The notes beneath the pieces are model-generated. The model did no database searches. It was given only the letters and a program-made list of their open reading frames with translations, and was not told where the DNA came from. A DNA stretch of 64,000 nt from Theristus sp. LFF4_11 (taxonomy: Eukaryota; Nematoda; Chromadorea; Monhysterida; Xyalidae), in NCBI GenBank assembly GCA_030248135.1, contig JASANC010003128.1, forward strand, positions 25,147 to 89,146, read 5' to 3'. Both the position numbers and the translations under genes were made by a program. Shown one piece after another: positions 35,373 through 58,250 of this stretch. Each line of letters opens with the position of its first letter. Position 1 is the first letter of the stretch.

Positions 35373-36391
35373 TATTTAACCAACAAGAACGTTCTTAGAA
35401 CCTGAACCACGTGGTGCCGAGCCAAAAGCTATAAACACGAGGTTTTTTTTATCAATTTGTAAAACCGTAAAAAGGTTTTGCCCACGAAAAAACTTGATAA
35501 GGACAAGTAAACGGTTATCATGAAACGAACAAAAAAGTCAGCTGATCAAAATGCGACCAAACCAAGTTTCGAACACCAAGTGTTTTTGCAATAAGCAAGT
35601 CGCTAGTCGGAATTAAAATGTGGCCTTGACCAAATTTTGGCAAGTTTTTGACTTTTTTCACCATACAAATGAACGGGAACGAACACAACAAAACAGGTTT
35701 GTCGCAATTGAACGTGCCAAATTTTTGTCAACTTTTTCAGAATGGAAAAGTTGACTTTGGCCCACAAACAAAAAGTGTATTGTCTGCAACTGCTCACTGG
35801 TTGGCTAGGAAATGCCATTCGAGGAGTGCATCCATGTTTCCTGTACCTCAGTTTCTAGATATCATATGCAATTCAGTTGATTGGTTGGTGACATTTGATA
35901 GATTTTTTGGGGTTGAAAAAAAGAAAAAAAATCAGAGGTATCTGGATAATAATATCTGGCACTTGTCTTATTCGCTGCCGATGACTGGACTTTTAAAGTA
36001 AAAACTGATTCATAAATCATTCAAGTGCAAAAACTATGTAAAAAACTGTTAGGCAACAAGCACGTGGTCGAAAGCTCTCTGCCAAAAGATGGTAATCAGT
36101 CAAAAACACCAATGACGAAAAATGCACGTCAACTACTGAAAACTGTGCAGCAAATTCAGCTCGAAGTCAGCAACATCCAAAACAGTCCAAGTCCAAGCTA
36201 TGTTCACTGACTACATATCGCGTTGGCGCAACCAATCATCCTGGCCAGTTCAAATGCAACCAATCAGCGGTGCTCGCTTTGCATGAAATATCCTGAGCAC
36301 GTGATTGGTATTTTCATAATCTCCATTGACTTGTTTCACTGTTTTTGGTGGTGCCACTTTTTCTCAACAGAAACAACACCAAAATAAGATA

Positions 36392-36847
36392 CCGTATTAC
36401 CCCCATTAACCCCCCCCCACCATTAATCCCCCCCCCCACCAATAAACCCCCACCCCCCCGACCAGTTTCCAAATAATCCCCCCCCCCACAAATAATCCCC
36501 CATGGGGGTTAATTGGAAACCTGTTTGAAACACATACCCAGCGAATTCAGTGGCTGAATGCAGTGACATTGGTGAAATTGTGCTACCAAAGGCCCCAAAT
36601 GGATGAGTTAGTGGTAAGTTCATCACAAAAGGCTGTTACAAAAGGAAATCTCTGTGAAAAGTATAAGTTTCTGCAACTTTCTTGCCTGCCATGCAAGGTA
36701 TTTTTGCCATTTTTCAACAAAACCCCACCCCTAGAAATTTTTGTATAATAAACCCCCCCACCAATAATCCCCCCCACCAATAAACCCCCACCCCTAAAAG
36801 TCGCTGACGTATTAATCCCCCATGGGGGTTTATTGGGGGTAATACGG
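36392..36847. mobile_element. Family A TIR element, divergent copy
   Basis: The ends CCGTATTACCCCCATTAACCCC and GGTTTATTGGGGGTAATACGG are inverted and flanked by TA (36390-36391, 36848-36849). The middle is in the opposite orientation to the 34925 copy. The TIRs differ (ACCCCCATTA in place of ACCTCTATTA), so it belongs to a distinct subfamily. Confidence 0.85.
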
Positions 36848-38815
36848 TAACAACAAAGTTTCTGGTTTTTGCCGTGTACGTGTATGGTATGCGTGTAATG
36901 TCTGTCTATGTGAACAGCTGATGGCACAGAGAAATAAAAAATGACAGAGATGGACTGGAGAGCGGTCAAAAGGAAACTAATAATTTGTTTCTCGTCAAAA
37001 ACAAAAAAAAATCAGCTCCATTTAATTTTTGCAACTCATAAACTAATCCACGCGGCTGTCATGTTTCTTGAGGAAAAAGTTCTCCACTGAAAAACACAAA
37101 CTGAAACACAATTTTTTTCTGCTTTTCAACCCAAAACCACACATCAGCCCACGTGGGTCGAACTGGCAGAGCAGAATAAACACAAACACACGCGACAACA
37201 GAAGTGGATGTGAGAGCGTACGGAAACTTTGTTGCAAGCGTTTTCGGTGAAAATGTGACAAGTACGGTGATTAAGGCAGAAAACTTTGATTGAATGAAAA
37301 GAGGGATGATGATTTTTATAATAAAAAGCATAACTCCAGCAGTGAACATCAGCTGATGATTGGCTGCATCATGCTGGTACGAAGGACCAATCAGCAGATG
37401 CAGCATTGAAATTCCATTTTACCCCGGCATGACCAATTTAGATGGCACACTTCAAAAAGTACGCTCAAGCTTTCATTGGTATCAAGTGGAAAAATAAGCG
37501 TGGCAACTTTTTGCAAAGAACCAATTTGAACAAACCCAGTACAAACGGCTACGTGCCAAACGTGTGTAGTTTTTACTGTGGAATATGCAAAAACCAGAAC
37601 CAGCTGATGCGACCGACAGACGGGCATTTTGTGTTACCCACCCTTGTAAACACTCTTAAAAAATGCGAAAGATTATTTTGTTTCGCCAACAAAAGCGCTT
37701 CATAAACTTTAACTACTGCAACTGCGACTGAGAGATTTTCAGGTTACTGCGAGGTATTCAGACTTATGAAGAGGAGGCACAGTGGTCACAAGCTGCAAGC
37801 TTGGCCAGTGTTTTTTGTTTATTGTATCTGTATACAGCTTGCCGAGCGGTCGCACCCGCACACCCCACCAAGCATGATTCAGCCAACCAGCACGAGGCAG
37901 ATTTCCGATTATTTGAATAGTTTCAGGGAAGAACAGAATAATGTATCTAGATAGCAAATTATAACCTGTCTCTACATGGCAAGCTCAAAACTCGCCTATT
38001 ATCTAGATAGTTTTACCTGAATTTCGCTGTTGTTACGTGCGCGCATGTTAGCGACAGATGCACTTCGCTTGTTCGCACATCGTTACTTCATGTGTGTCAT
38101 AACGTCAAACGTGTTGTCGCTGTCGCTATGTTGAGAGCAGAAAAAGGGGACCATAGCAATGTTTTGGTGCTCCGGTCTTTAGTTTTGCTGATGTTAGATT
38201 TTCATACGTTTTTATTGCAAAAAAACTATTAAAGTTTCTTCGTTTTCCACATTCTCCGTTCAATCCGTTTTTTATTCCACAATGACTAGCAAGCAATCAA
38301 CAACAACAAAGTTAACAAACCGACACAAGGACAGGAATATCAGAAATTGTTCTCGCCAACCACTTTCATAAAAATAACAGACAGCAAAACAATGCCATGA
38401 CTCACCATGTCTGACAAAAAGACTCAAATCAGACATCAAGACCAATCAGCGAGCCGCATTCCCCTGCGCAGGCTAAAGCAAATAAGCAGATTGCTGTTAC
38501 AAGCGTGTTGCACGTCAAGAAACGAAGATGCAATGAGTATCAAGCAAGCCAGTCTGTACAAAAAACGAAGGAATAGTACAGTATGTTTCAATAAACCTGT
38601 CACTTTTTTCGCAAAATACAGAAACCGCGAAAGAAGACAGAACAGAACAGGGTTAGATAAACGAAATATTGCGCCACAAATGGGGTTTTTGATTTCGCCG
38701 ACTAAACCCAATTCCGGTTCATTCTTCTTTAATTCAAAGTTTCGCGCGCTCTCTATTTTGCCAAAGTGTGACATGTTTAAAGAAATATACTGTAAATAAA
38801 TGATGTCAATCACAA

Positions 38816-49856
<11,041 letters not shown>

Positions 49857-49972
49857 TGTTCTTGTTCAGCGTTCGTGTCAATTTAGCGCGGTCGGTCGCC
49901 GCGCCTCTTCACTCTTCAGATTGGTCAAGAAATGTCGGCGACCGCCCGTCGGCCTTGTGGCGTCGTCGTGGC

Positions 49973-50982
49973 TAGGGTTAGGGAAAAAAAATCCGGATTT
50001 TTTTTTTAAATTAAAAATTTTTTTTTTTTAATTTTTTTGCAAGTTAGGTTTGTTCGAAGCGTCTCGTCGAGCTGAGTTCATCTAGACTATTTTCAGAACG
50101 ATCCGGAAAACTATAAGAGCGAAAATCGTGTTTTATTGAAATTATGTCCATTTCATAGAGGGAAAGTTGCATTTTCAACAGTAAAACAGGACAATTTTCG
50201 ACGTGTACTTGAATATTGAACCGTTCTTAGTTGTTACTCTTCAGAAAATTACCAAAATTTGACTGTGTTCAAAAATTCCTGTTTGCTGTAGCTAAGTCGG
50301 CAACCCCTGTCGACCCGGTCGCCCCCCCCCAAGACACTTACTTTCAGGTTCAACCAGCTATGCTATCTGCCACATGGCGAGAGCCCACTCTTCAAATCAT
50401 CGTATCGAAAACACGTACCATGATTTCGCGATCACGTTGCGGGCAACTGACAGACTCAAGTTTAACACGTTAGTTTAGCTCAGCACGCAAGTTTTAACAT
50501 GTGGCCATGTTATCGGGTATCTGAAAAACGGTCGTGTGATGTGGTATTAACCAACATCTCCGCTCCAATTGTTTCCATTGTGGACCTATAACAACGCCAA
50601 TCAACAAAATATCATGTTCATCTCATGGCCTACCACCGACTGAAAAAACATGTTCTAAGTTGCAAGAAAACGATTTCTGAAACGATATTTCAATTCAGTT
50701 AAGTCATTTCAACGCTAAAAATTGACTCTAGAAGTCATCCAAATCGAAAAACATGGAGTACGTCGGTCAAAATGACCAAATAATGACATGTACCTAAGCA
50801 CACAAAGAAGTTGGGAAGAAAATTTGGTTTGAACTTTCAAAAAATTATGCCATAAATCGAATTTTCAGAGCAAAGTAGAAGAAAAATTTTTCAAATTTTT
50901 TTTTTAAGTTTGAAAAAAAAATCCAAATTAAAAAAAACGAAAAAAAAATAAAAAAAAAATTTTTTCAAAGCCCCTAACCCTA
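49973..50982. mobile_element. hAT-like element with telomere-like TAGGGTTAGGG ends
   Basis: The left end TAGGGTTAGGG and right end CCCCTAACCCTA are flanked by a perfect 8-bp duplication GTCGTGGC (49965-49972, 50983-50990). The 1010-bp element has A/T-rich subterminal tracts like the others, and the right subterminal sequence (TTTGAACTTTCAAAAAATTATGCC) is related to the 31253 family. No transposase frame. It lies about 115 bp upstream of the WDR48 start codon. Confidence 0.9.
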
Positions 50983-51031
50983 GTCGTGGCGTGGGCCCGT
51001 CGTTATTTTTTGCTGGAAATGACATGGAGCG

Positions 51032-51744
51032 TAGGGTTGTTAAACAAAAATGAAAATTTTTTTTTAAAAAAAAAGTGATTAAAAAAAACAAAAATGCCGA
51101 TTTTTTTTTTAAATTCGAAAAATTTTCCTCTGATATGCTCTGAAAACCTCAATTTTGGCAAAATTTTTCGAAAGTTCAACAAAAATTTTCTTTGATTATA
51201 CCTCGTAAAACCTTTAGCAGTCGATTTTGGGCCGTTTTACCGACTGATTTTAGGCTACGACAACATCTGCGATGAAGTTTTTGAGCGTCCCAAAGCTTGG
51301 CCTACCATTTCCGATGCAGATAAGGTGACGATTCGCCTCGCAGAGCGTCCGATTGTGCTCGCTGCTCCGTTTGCAAGCGCTACGTTGTCTGGTTGCTTGC
51401 TGCTTCGTGTCGTGTCGTCGCGACACCATCAGAAGAATTGATCGAATTTCAAGGCGGTATGTTTGTCTTCACTTTAGCATTAGTTTAGCTGGGGACAATT
51501 AGTGACGTTTTGGAGGTCAAAACACAAGAAGAGGCATGGTGACGGTTTGGAAAAGGGGTAATTGAGGTCACCAAAACAAAATCTGCAAAGTTCCGCCATA
51601 CGGGAGTCATTCGGGAGGCGCTTGCATATCATATGTGGTTCTTCGGACTCCCTGATTGATTTAGCACGACTTTGATTTTTGAAATTAAAAAAAAAATTTT
51701 TTTTTAAACAAAAATGACGATTTTTGTTTTTTTTAACAACCCTA
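51032..51744. mobile_element. hAT-like MITE, TAGGGTTGTTAAA ends (copy 2)
   Basis: A 713-bp element starting TAGGGTTGTTAAACAAAAATG and ending TTTTAACAACCCTA, with a perfect 8-bp duplication ATGGAGCG (51024-51031, 51745-51752). The interior is the near-identical reverse complement of 31253-31991. It lies only 49 bp from the previous element, upstream of WDR48. Confidence 0.93.
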
Positions 51745-52427
51745 ATGGAGCGGTCAGGTCAGACAGAATACATTGTGCAAAACAGCTGGTCGTTTGGTGA
51801 TAGCCCCAATTAGGTTTCGATTTTTTTTCAACTTTTTGCTCAAAATTTTTTTAATCGGGATTTTTTTTGATTAATTTTTTTTAATTAATTAAAAAACGAA
51901 TTTTGGCCATCAAAATTGTACTTTTATCTGAAAATGCGTTTAAGACACTTTCCACAAAAAGTGTCATTATGCTTTTTTGCCCAGAGTTTTGTTTGGACTT
52001 TGTTTTTGGCAAAATATTTTTGACAATTTCTACTTTCAGGTCAAAGATCGACTAGCAAAGTCCAGATACCGATAGAAGCTTCTGCAATTGCTTTCATAAT
52101 CATGAGCTCGTGAATGGACTACAAAGCAGTAAATTACCTTGTTTTTTATGCTTCAAATTGGAGGAAACCTGTTTGTCAACTCTTGCGTGTTGCCGATTTG
52201 TCGTCTCGAAGAAGCGCGGCGTTTGTCCATCAAGAACAACGTGAACCGGTGCGTTTTCTATCTGAAGTATTCAAGAATGAACTCAAGAAACGTCTGAATC
52301 AAGGTTGTTATTGTTGTGGTTGGAATTTTAGGCAATGTTTTGAGCCACGGCTAACCCAGAAAAGTGTACAGAACGCCGTCGAGCAGGGTGCTAATAGAGG
52401 TTTCTCTGTCATAAACTGCCCATACAC

Positions 52428-52496
52428 CCCTCGGCGGGGCTCGATCCCCCGAACGCACTAACAAGAGTCTAACGCGCTACCACCAGGCCCCGAGGG
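52428..52496 (-). other. tRNA-like sequence (69 nt), likely tRNA pseudogene
   Basis: On the minus strand CCCTCGG and CCGAGGG form a perfect seven-base acceptor stem, and CGGGG-GATCGAG-CCCCG forms a five-base T-arm with a box B-like GATCGAG loop. Box A-like GGTGGTAGCGCG is present. The anticodon arm pairs only with wobbles and lacks the invariant T33, and the D-arm is odd, so function is doubtful. A related 5' fragment lies at 17850-17893. Confidence 0.45.
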
Positions 52497-52586
52497 TGAC
52501 AAGTAGATGATACACACTTTGTTTGCCGCAAAACCAGTGCTGAAGATCGCTGCGCTGCACTTGATGTTAGCGCATCTTACATCTTA

Positions 52587-53012
52587 CCCGTATTACCTCT
52601 ATTAACCCCCCCCAAATTAAACCCCCCCCCCAAAATAAACCCCCCCTCGACAAGTTTCCAAATAATCCCCCCCCAAAATAATCCCCCATGGGGGATTATT
52701 GGAAACCTGTTTGAAACACATACCTAGCGAGTTCAGTGGCTGGTTGCAGTGAAAATGATAAAATTGTGCTACCAAAGGCCGCAAATGGATGAGTTAATGG
52801 TAATTTCATTACAAAAGGCTGTTGTAAAAGGAAATTTCTATGTAGAGACTAGAGTAGAAGTTTCTGCGACTTCCTTCCTGCCATGGAAGGTATTTTTGCC
52901 ATTTTGCCCACCCCTAAAACAAATAAACCCCCCTCCCCCAAAAAATAACCCCCCCCAAAAAAATAAACCCCCACCCCCAGAAGTCGCTGAAGAAATAAAC
53001 CCCCATGGGGTT
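52587..53012. mobile_element. Family A TIR element, 3' truncated copy
   Basis: It starts CCGTATTACCTCTATTAACCCC after TTAC, contains the shared middle (ATGGAAGGTATTTTTGCC), and reaches CCCCCATGGGG, but then runs into TTGTTTTTTTGTC with no right inverted end. It is a partial relative of the elements at 16795 and 34925. Confidence 0.8.
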
Positions 53013-54444
53013 GTTTTTTTGTCTCTGTTCATTTTTATTTACCTTGTTAACAATAACCTGGGCTTCGTCTGACACAACTGTAAACGTTGGGTGTTTCTTG
53101 CGATGCAACTAATCAGATTTTACGTACTGTAAGCTGCTGAACACAGAACTCGTGTGATAATTTCGAAAACCAGCTGTAAACTGCCTGATGAGCAGTTTAT
53201 GTATTATGAATTTATTCAAACGTGTCCGGACTAAAATGACGTCATTTGCTTTCAAAACGCCCGTTTAAAAAAGGGCAGACACTCAAATTTCAGTTTGGTG
53301 TGACTGATTCGACATTCACCATTTGTTTACGGGAAGAAATCGGCTAAACGGAAAGTCGGGTTTGCTGTGAACGGCAAGCGCATGTTTTGCGGCACATGAC
53401 GTCATTTCAGTGGGACACGTTTAAAAAAATAGGTTATACAATGGCACAGTTACATTGTACATTGTGCTTTCGCCGTGGACCTTTCGCTGTTTGTTTAGTT
53501 TAGTTTAAAATTCATACCAAACCACACCTTTTTTTCCGAATTTTTTTTCGAATGAGTTTTGAAATTCAAACAGACAGAGCGACTTGTTGGCGCCCTTTTT
53601 TTGCAATTAGCAAAAATGTGCTTGACAATAAAAAAGTGCACAGCAAAATACCATCCATCAGTTTAACCTGGGTGCGCTGCTAGCCAGCCAGTAAAAAGAA
53701 AGTTTTTTTCAACGTTTCCGGGCGCACTGACACAAAAAGCGCTACACTTTGATGTTCGAAAATCCACCGGTTTTAAGGCCGCTTTTTAATCAAACAGACA
53801 GAGCAACCTGCAATTTGCTCCTTGTTTAGTTGCAAAATTATCTGTGTGTGCGGTCGAACCAGTTTTTAAACAAAAAGTATTCGGCAAAAGAGTGTATTGC
53901 AACATACCACACCACCTATCAAGTTTACTTGGGTGGGCTGGTGCCCCCACCCCCCATGGCCATACATCAGATACATAGCCAGTAAAAGTATAAGTACATG
54001 TATAAGAACGTGTCTGGGCGCACACTGTCACCAAAAGTCCACACCGGTTCAAATGTCGTTTTTTTGTTGTCCATAATTTAAAGTGAAGTGCAACAACAAC
54101 AACTGGTTTGAAAAAAGTACCTACAACATGTAATGTGCTTCCAAGAGCAATCAGGTGATGCGCCACGCAAATGCAAAAAACGTTGGTGGGCTGCGGACGC
54201 ACACGCTCCGAATATCTAGACTGGGACACGGACACAGAATTCAGAAAAACTAAACGTTCAACCGCACCTTGTGGCTTTTCTAGTGTTTATTTCATTTCAG
54301 ACTGAGTATTATGCCAACAGCAACAGTCTGCTAAACATCTGCTGCCCAACAAAAACACAACCATGTTGACCGTCAACTGAGTTTGCGTCGCATTATTGCA
54401 TGCGCCAGAACGAAACCATACCAGAGAACAACACGTTTAAAAAA

Positions 54445-56635
54445 ATGATTGCAACTAATTTGCTGGTCTGTTATCTATGCGCTTGCCTGGCTTGGTATTT
54501 GATCACTGATGAGACGCATGTGGCCATACTGCTGCTGACGACAATGCTGGCCGCTGGACTCTTGGCGCTGCAAGCAACCAGCACTGACAGTAGAGAACAA
54601 CGCAGCCACTCTTCTGTTGCGGCCACTTTTCTGGTGACAATTGCCATCAGCTGCTCGCGGTTGGTAAAATTTGACAACAACAACCCATTGGAGTCCCACA
54701 TCAGTTTCATGGTGAAAAAATTATTTGCTCTTGGGTGGCTGATACCGACGTGCTGCCTGGGCTACACAGTGGTATTGCGGTTCAAATATGCGTTCTTCCC
54801 GCGACCAACCGTTCGAGAACCCGCAAAAACGGACGATTCGACTAAACTGCCCGGAGTGACGATGCTGATCGCCACTCGCAACGAACCGTTCGACGTCTGC
54901 AAGATGACGTTCGACTCTGCAGACCAATTGCGCTATCCGGCAGAGAAGAAGGAGATCATTGTGGTGGACAACAGCGACCTGACGCATCCCGACTACCAGC
55001 GGTGGAAAGCGTACGTGGACGAAAAGGCTGCGTGCAGCAGCTGCAGCGCATCACCAGAAGGAACACCGCTGTTTCAAGACACGTTTTCTAAATATTACCC
55101 CGTACTGAGAGAAAAGTCGATTTTAACCAAAACTGATTTTTGAACTTTGAAGCCACGGTTGAGTATTTGGAAAGAGCCGCAGCATTCGGATTATTGAGGT
55201 GACGTTCTTTGAGTGCACCATGTCTTTAGGAGAAGTATGCGGTGTGAAAGCTTTTGAGGATAGATTGTATTGTCCAAACTGCTTGTGAAATAGTCAACTA
55301 CAACTAAAAAAAACTGGTTATCAGTAAGCTACATTAAAATTTAAAAAAAAACCGTAAATGTGTCTTGAAAAAGCGGGCACCACTCGCTACAAGTTCGTAC
55401 ATCGCGACGGCACCGACGGCTTCAAGATGCGCAACCTGGACATTGGCATGGAGCACGTGAGCAACGAGTACATTCTCTTTCTGGACGCCGACTCGACCCT
55501 GCAACGCGACACCCTGCGCGTGCTGATGCCGGAGTTTGTGCACGATCCGAGCCTCAGCTACGTCAGCCTATTGATGCGTTCTACAAACGAGAATTGTGGC
55601 AGCCGCTTTGCGGTTGTCTGCGCAATGTTCATGAATATGTGGCGCTACATCACGACGTTAGTTGGAGTCAACGGATTTGTCATATTTCAAGGCCACAATG
55701 GCATTTGGTCGAAACGAGACTTGCGCGCGATTGGTCCGTGGCTGCAGTGGCACCGTGGTGAGCCGATGGTCGGCGAGGATGTGCTGATGGCCATTCGGGC
55801 GCGTCTGAAAGGCTACTATGGCAAGAGCGTCTTCTACGACAGCGGCGAATGGTGCCCGACGTCGATGAGCGAATTTCAACGAATGTGGCTTCGTTGGACG
55901 TATGCACACATACAGACGGCACACAAATATTTCCGTCACGTTTGCAGTTCACCAATTCCGCTCCAGGAAAAGGTTGACATTCTTGCGCTGATGGTCTCAC
56001 ACATCGCGAATCCGATCATGTTCTTTGCCGGACTCTTTGCTGTGCTACTCGTGACACTTCTGCAGTCGCATCCACAGTCATTCGTCTATTGGTCCGTGCA
56101 GTGCGCAATTTCAGGGCTGCCTGTGGCATTTGAAGTGATCGGTTACATGATGCACAGAAACGAGCACCATCGCAAGGTATCCGTGAAAGCAGCGTTCAGC
56201 TTGTGCTCTTCGCTGGCGTACATCTGTGTCGGCTTGATTGTGGCGAATATCCTGACGACGTGGGTATCAGCGAAGGCGATGGTCAACTACGTCTCGGGAC
56301 GCCCGCAGGGCTGGAAACCAACCGGCAAGTCTGCCGAGGCGGCAATCAGCTGGGTGGACGTGCTCAAGAGTTGGCCGGGTTTGATCGCGTTTGGCGTCGT
56401 CGGCACGGCGTCGGTGGCTATTCGGCTGGCAGTAAAGTCACTGTCCGACTCCACCATCGACTGGGCGCTGTTTGCGAGCCTGATTATGCCACTGAGCTTA
56501 TTTCTGACAGTTTTGCTGACCGTCCTGGTGTACGGACGCTCTCGCATGCTGCCCGGCTGCGACGTGACGCGAATGTCCGTTGAACCGGCTGTTCACCGGG
56601 ACGTGCATGTGTTTCCGGTGCATTTGCACATGTAA
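54445..56635 (+). CDS. Membrane GT2 glycosyltransferase, copy 1 (frameshifted)
   Basis: A predicted processive family-2 glycosyltransferase. The start at 54445 (MIATNLLVCYLCACLAWYLI) is the one shared with copy 2. The N-terminal part has three or four membrane helices. The catalytic domain begins VTMLIATRNEPFDVC, then IIVVDNSD, DGFKMRN, the metal-binding FLDADSTL (DxD), the acceptor motif GHNGIWSKRDL, a GEDVLM motif and an LRW tryptophan where QxxRW is usual. Four or five C-terminal helices follow (from about 55970), ending HLHM. The frame breaks at 55136-55140: copy 2 has six T residues where this copy has five, so it stops at TGA directly after TKTDF. An intron of about 160 bp seems to precede KAGTTRYKF (55376), but its acceptor is unclear. 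Closest families are bacterial cellulose/beta-glucan synthase-like enzymes, not animal chitin or hyaluronan synthases; the product sugar is unknown. Gene or recent pseudogene. Confidence 0.7.
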
Positions 56636-57347
56636 GACAACGAAAAAGAACACGGGAATGTGTGCATTTTTAGTGCAATTTGATTTTTTTAAGTTTTACT
56701 TCATTATATCGTTCTTTTTTATCAACCTGTGCATGCGTTGATTTATTTGCTTTTTTTTGTTGGGAAAAAACTTGTTTTTTTTCATTTCTTGTCACAAACA
56801 TACGTACAATCATCCTTTGTGCATTTTTTGGTGTTGTTTTTGACATCTTAACAACGTTATATGGGTAGCCCACCACTGCCCTCCAGCTTCTTTTGCTATT
56901 CATCCTTCACAATGAGCGACGGCTGACGTTCGGTTCGGTGGCAAGCGAATTTTGCAATCAATTTTGTTTGATTTGATTTCAATTTCAGTGGATACGTTTG
57001 TGTTTATTTTGGGTTCAAGCTTTGGGAGGGATTGGTTTTCTATTGGTGATAAAACTCGTCAATCAATGTTATTCCTTAATTGCCTGAAAGCAAAACGTTG
57101 TTTGGAACAGGATATTGCTCTATCAAAAACTCTTGAACTGTAAAGAAAAGGATGTTGCCCCAAGACCACATCAGTACAAAACTGTACTCTGCTCTGAACA
57201 AGCTCGAAGGAACATGCCAACACAAGCTATGAAAACAGTACAGTATGCAAAAAAATCAAAAGATACAATGAAGTACTTTTTGCTGTAATTCCCTCCTCGA
57301 ATGTGACGCACTGCTTTTTTTTCTGTGACTGTCTATGTACTTTTCAG

Positions 57348-58250
57348 TAGGGTTGCCACGAGACATGTCTCGTCTCGTCATTTGTCTCGCTCGGACCCAT
57401 TTTTGCTGTATCGTGTATCGTCTCGTCTCGCCAAATTCTCAAAATAGGCGTATCGTGTATCGTCTCGTACAATGACTTTGCGTATCGTGTATCGTCTCGT
57501 CTCGTGACTTTGCGTATCGTGTATCGTCTCGTCTCGCCAAATTCCTGTCTCGCGGCAACGGCATGTCGTGTGAAAATGTTCATCTTTCTGTGTGTTACCT
57601 ACCATTGAGCAAAAGGAAATGGTTGTCATTCTGGTCAGAAACATAGAAATTCCGAGACGACTAGATACGAAATTGGTGCGTTGGTTGGAGTGCAGCCGAC
57701 AATTTCGGCTTTCGTCGAAATGATCGTGATTTTCTTGGACTTCATGATAGCTTTCGTGGCTGCGTTCGCCTTCATGGACGTGTTTGACGAACTGAACGCG
57801 GCGGGAGCAGACGCATAGTTTTGATTTGATTGTTGTTGCTGTTGTTTCTGTTTCCGTGAGTTTTTCTGGTTTTTCTCCTGTGTGAGTTTTTGTTGTTGTT
57901 TTTTTTGCTTTCGCGTGTCTTTTTGTGTGTGGCAATCAATTGCGGAGTAAATAAATGTGTGCGCTTTGATACCTCAGGCATTATTTCCAAAAAAATTCAC
58001 AAATTACTTGTCTCGTCTCGTATCGTCTCTTTATTTGTCTCGCTCGGACCAATTTTTGCTGTCTCGTGTATCGTCTCGTCTCGTGACCCTGCGTATCGTG
58101 TATCGTCTCGTCTCGTGACCTTGCGTATCGTGTATCGTCTCGTATATCGTCAAAAATCCAAAAATGCTGTATCGTGTATCGGCTCGTACAATGACTTTGC
58201 GTATCGCGTATCGTCTCGTCTCGCCAAATTCCTGTCTCGCGGCAACCCTA
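57348..58250. mobile_element. hAT-like element with internal TCTCGTATCGTG satellite
   Basis: A 903-bp element starting TAGGGTTGCCACGAGACATG and ending CTCGCGGCAACCCTA, flanked by a perfect 8-bp duplication CTTTTCAG (57340-57347, 58251-58258). Both arms are built of repeats of TCTCGT, CGTATCGTGTATCGTC and GACTTTGCGTATCGTG. The central part (about 57560-57990) is unique and A/T-rich. No transposase frame. Confidence 0.92.

Larger units (their letters stand above)
34034..38815. other. Repeat-rich gap between the mini-protein gene and WDR48
   Basis: About 4.8 kb with no convincing gene. It contains a tRNA-like sequence (34347-34415), two family A elements (34925-35372, 36392-36847) and CCAATCA palindromes, for example TGATTGGCTGCATCATGC...GGACCAATCAGCAGATGCAGC at about 37355-37404. 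A short ACTATCTAGATAGC-type palindrome occurs near 37945 and 38000. Open frames up to 130 codons here show no domain or exon signature. Confidence 0.5.
51753..54444. other. Repeat-filled gap upstream of the first glycosyltransferase
   Basis: About 2.7 kb with no supportable gene. It holds a tRNA-like sequence, a truncated family A element, and, from 53270 to 54250, two or three diverged copies of a unit containing AAACAGACAGAGC(G/A)AC(T/C)TG, a GTTCGAAAATCCACCGGTTT-like block and GCGCAC(T)GACACAAAAAG. The minus-strand open frame at 53786-54235 falls in this repeat and is not a credible gene. Confidence 0.5.

Noticed and set aside
53786..54235. Minus-strand open frame of 149 codons upstream of the glycosyltransferase
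   Set aside because: It falls in a diverged repeat unit and lacks splice signals, domain similarity and exon-like composition.
57348..58250. Possible CRISPR-like or minisatellite array
   Set aside because: The repeats are short, uneven and lie in inverted arms of an element with an 8-bp target duplication; there are no unique spacers and the genome is eukaryotic.
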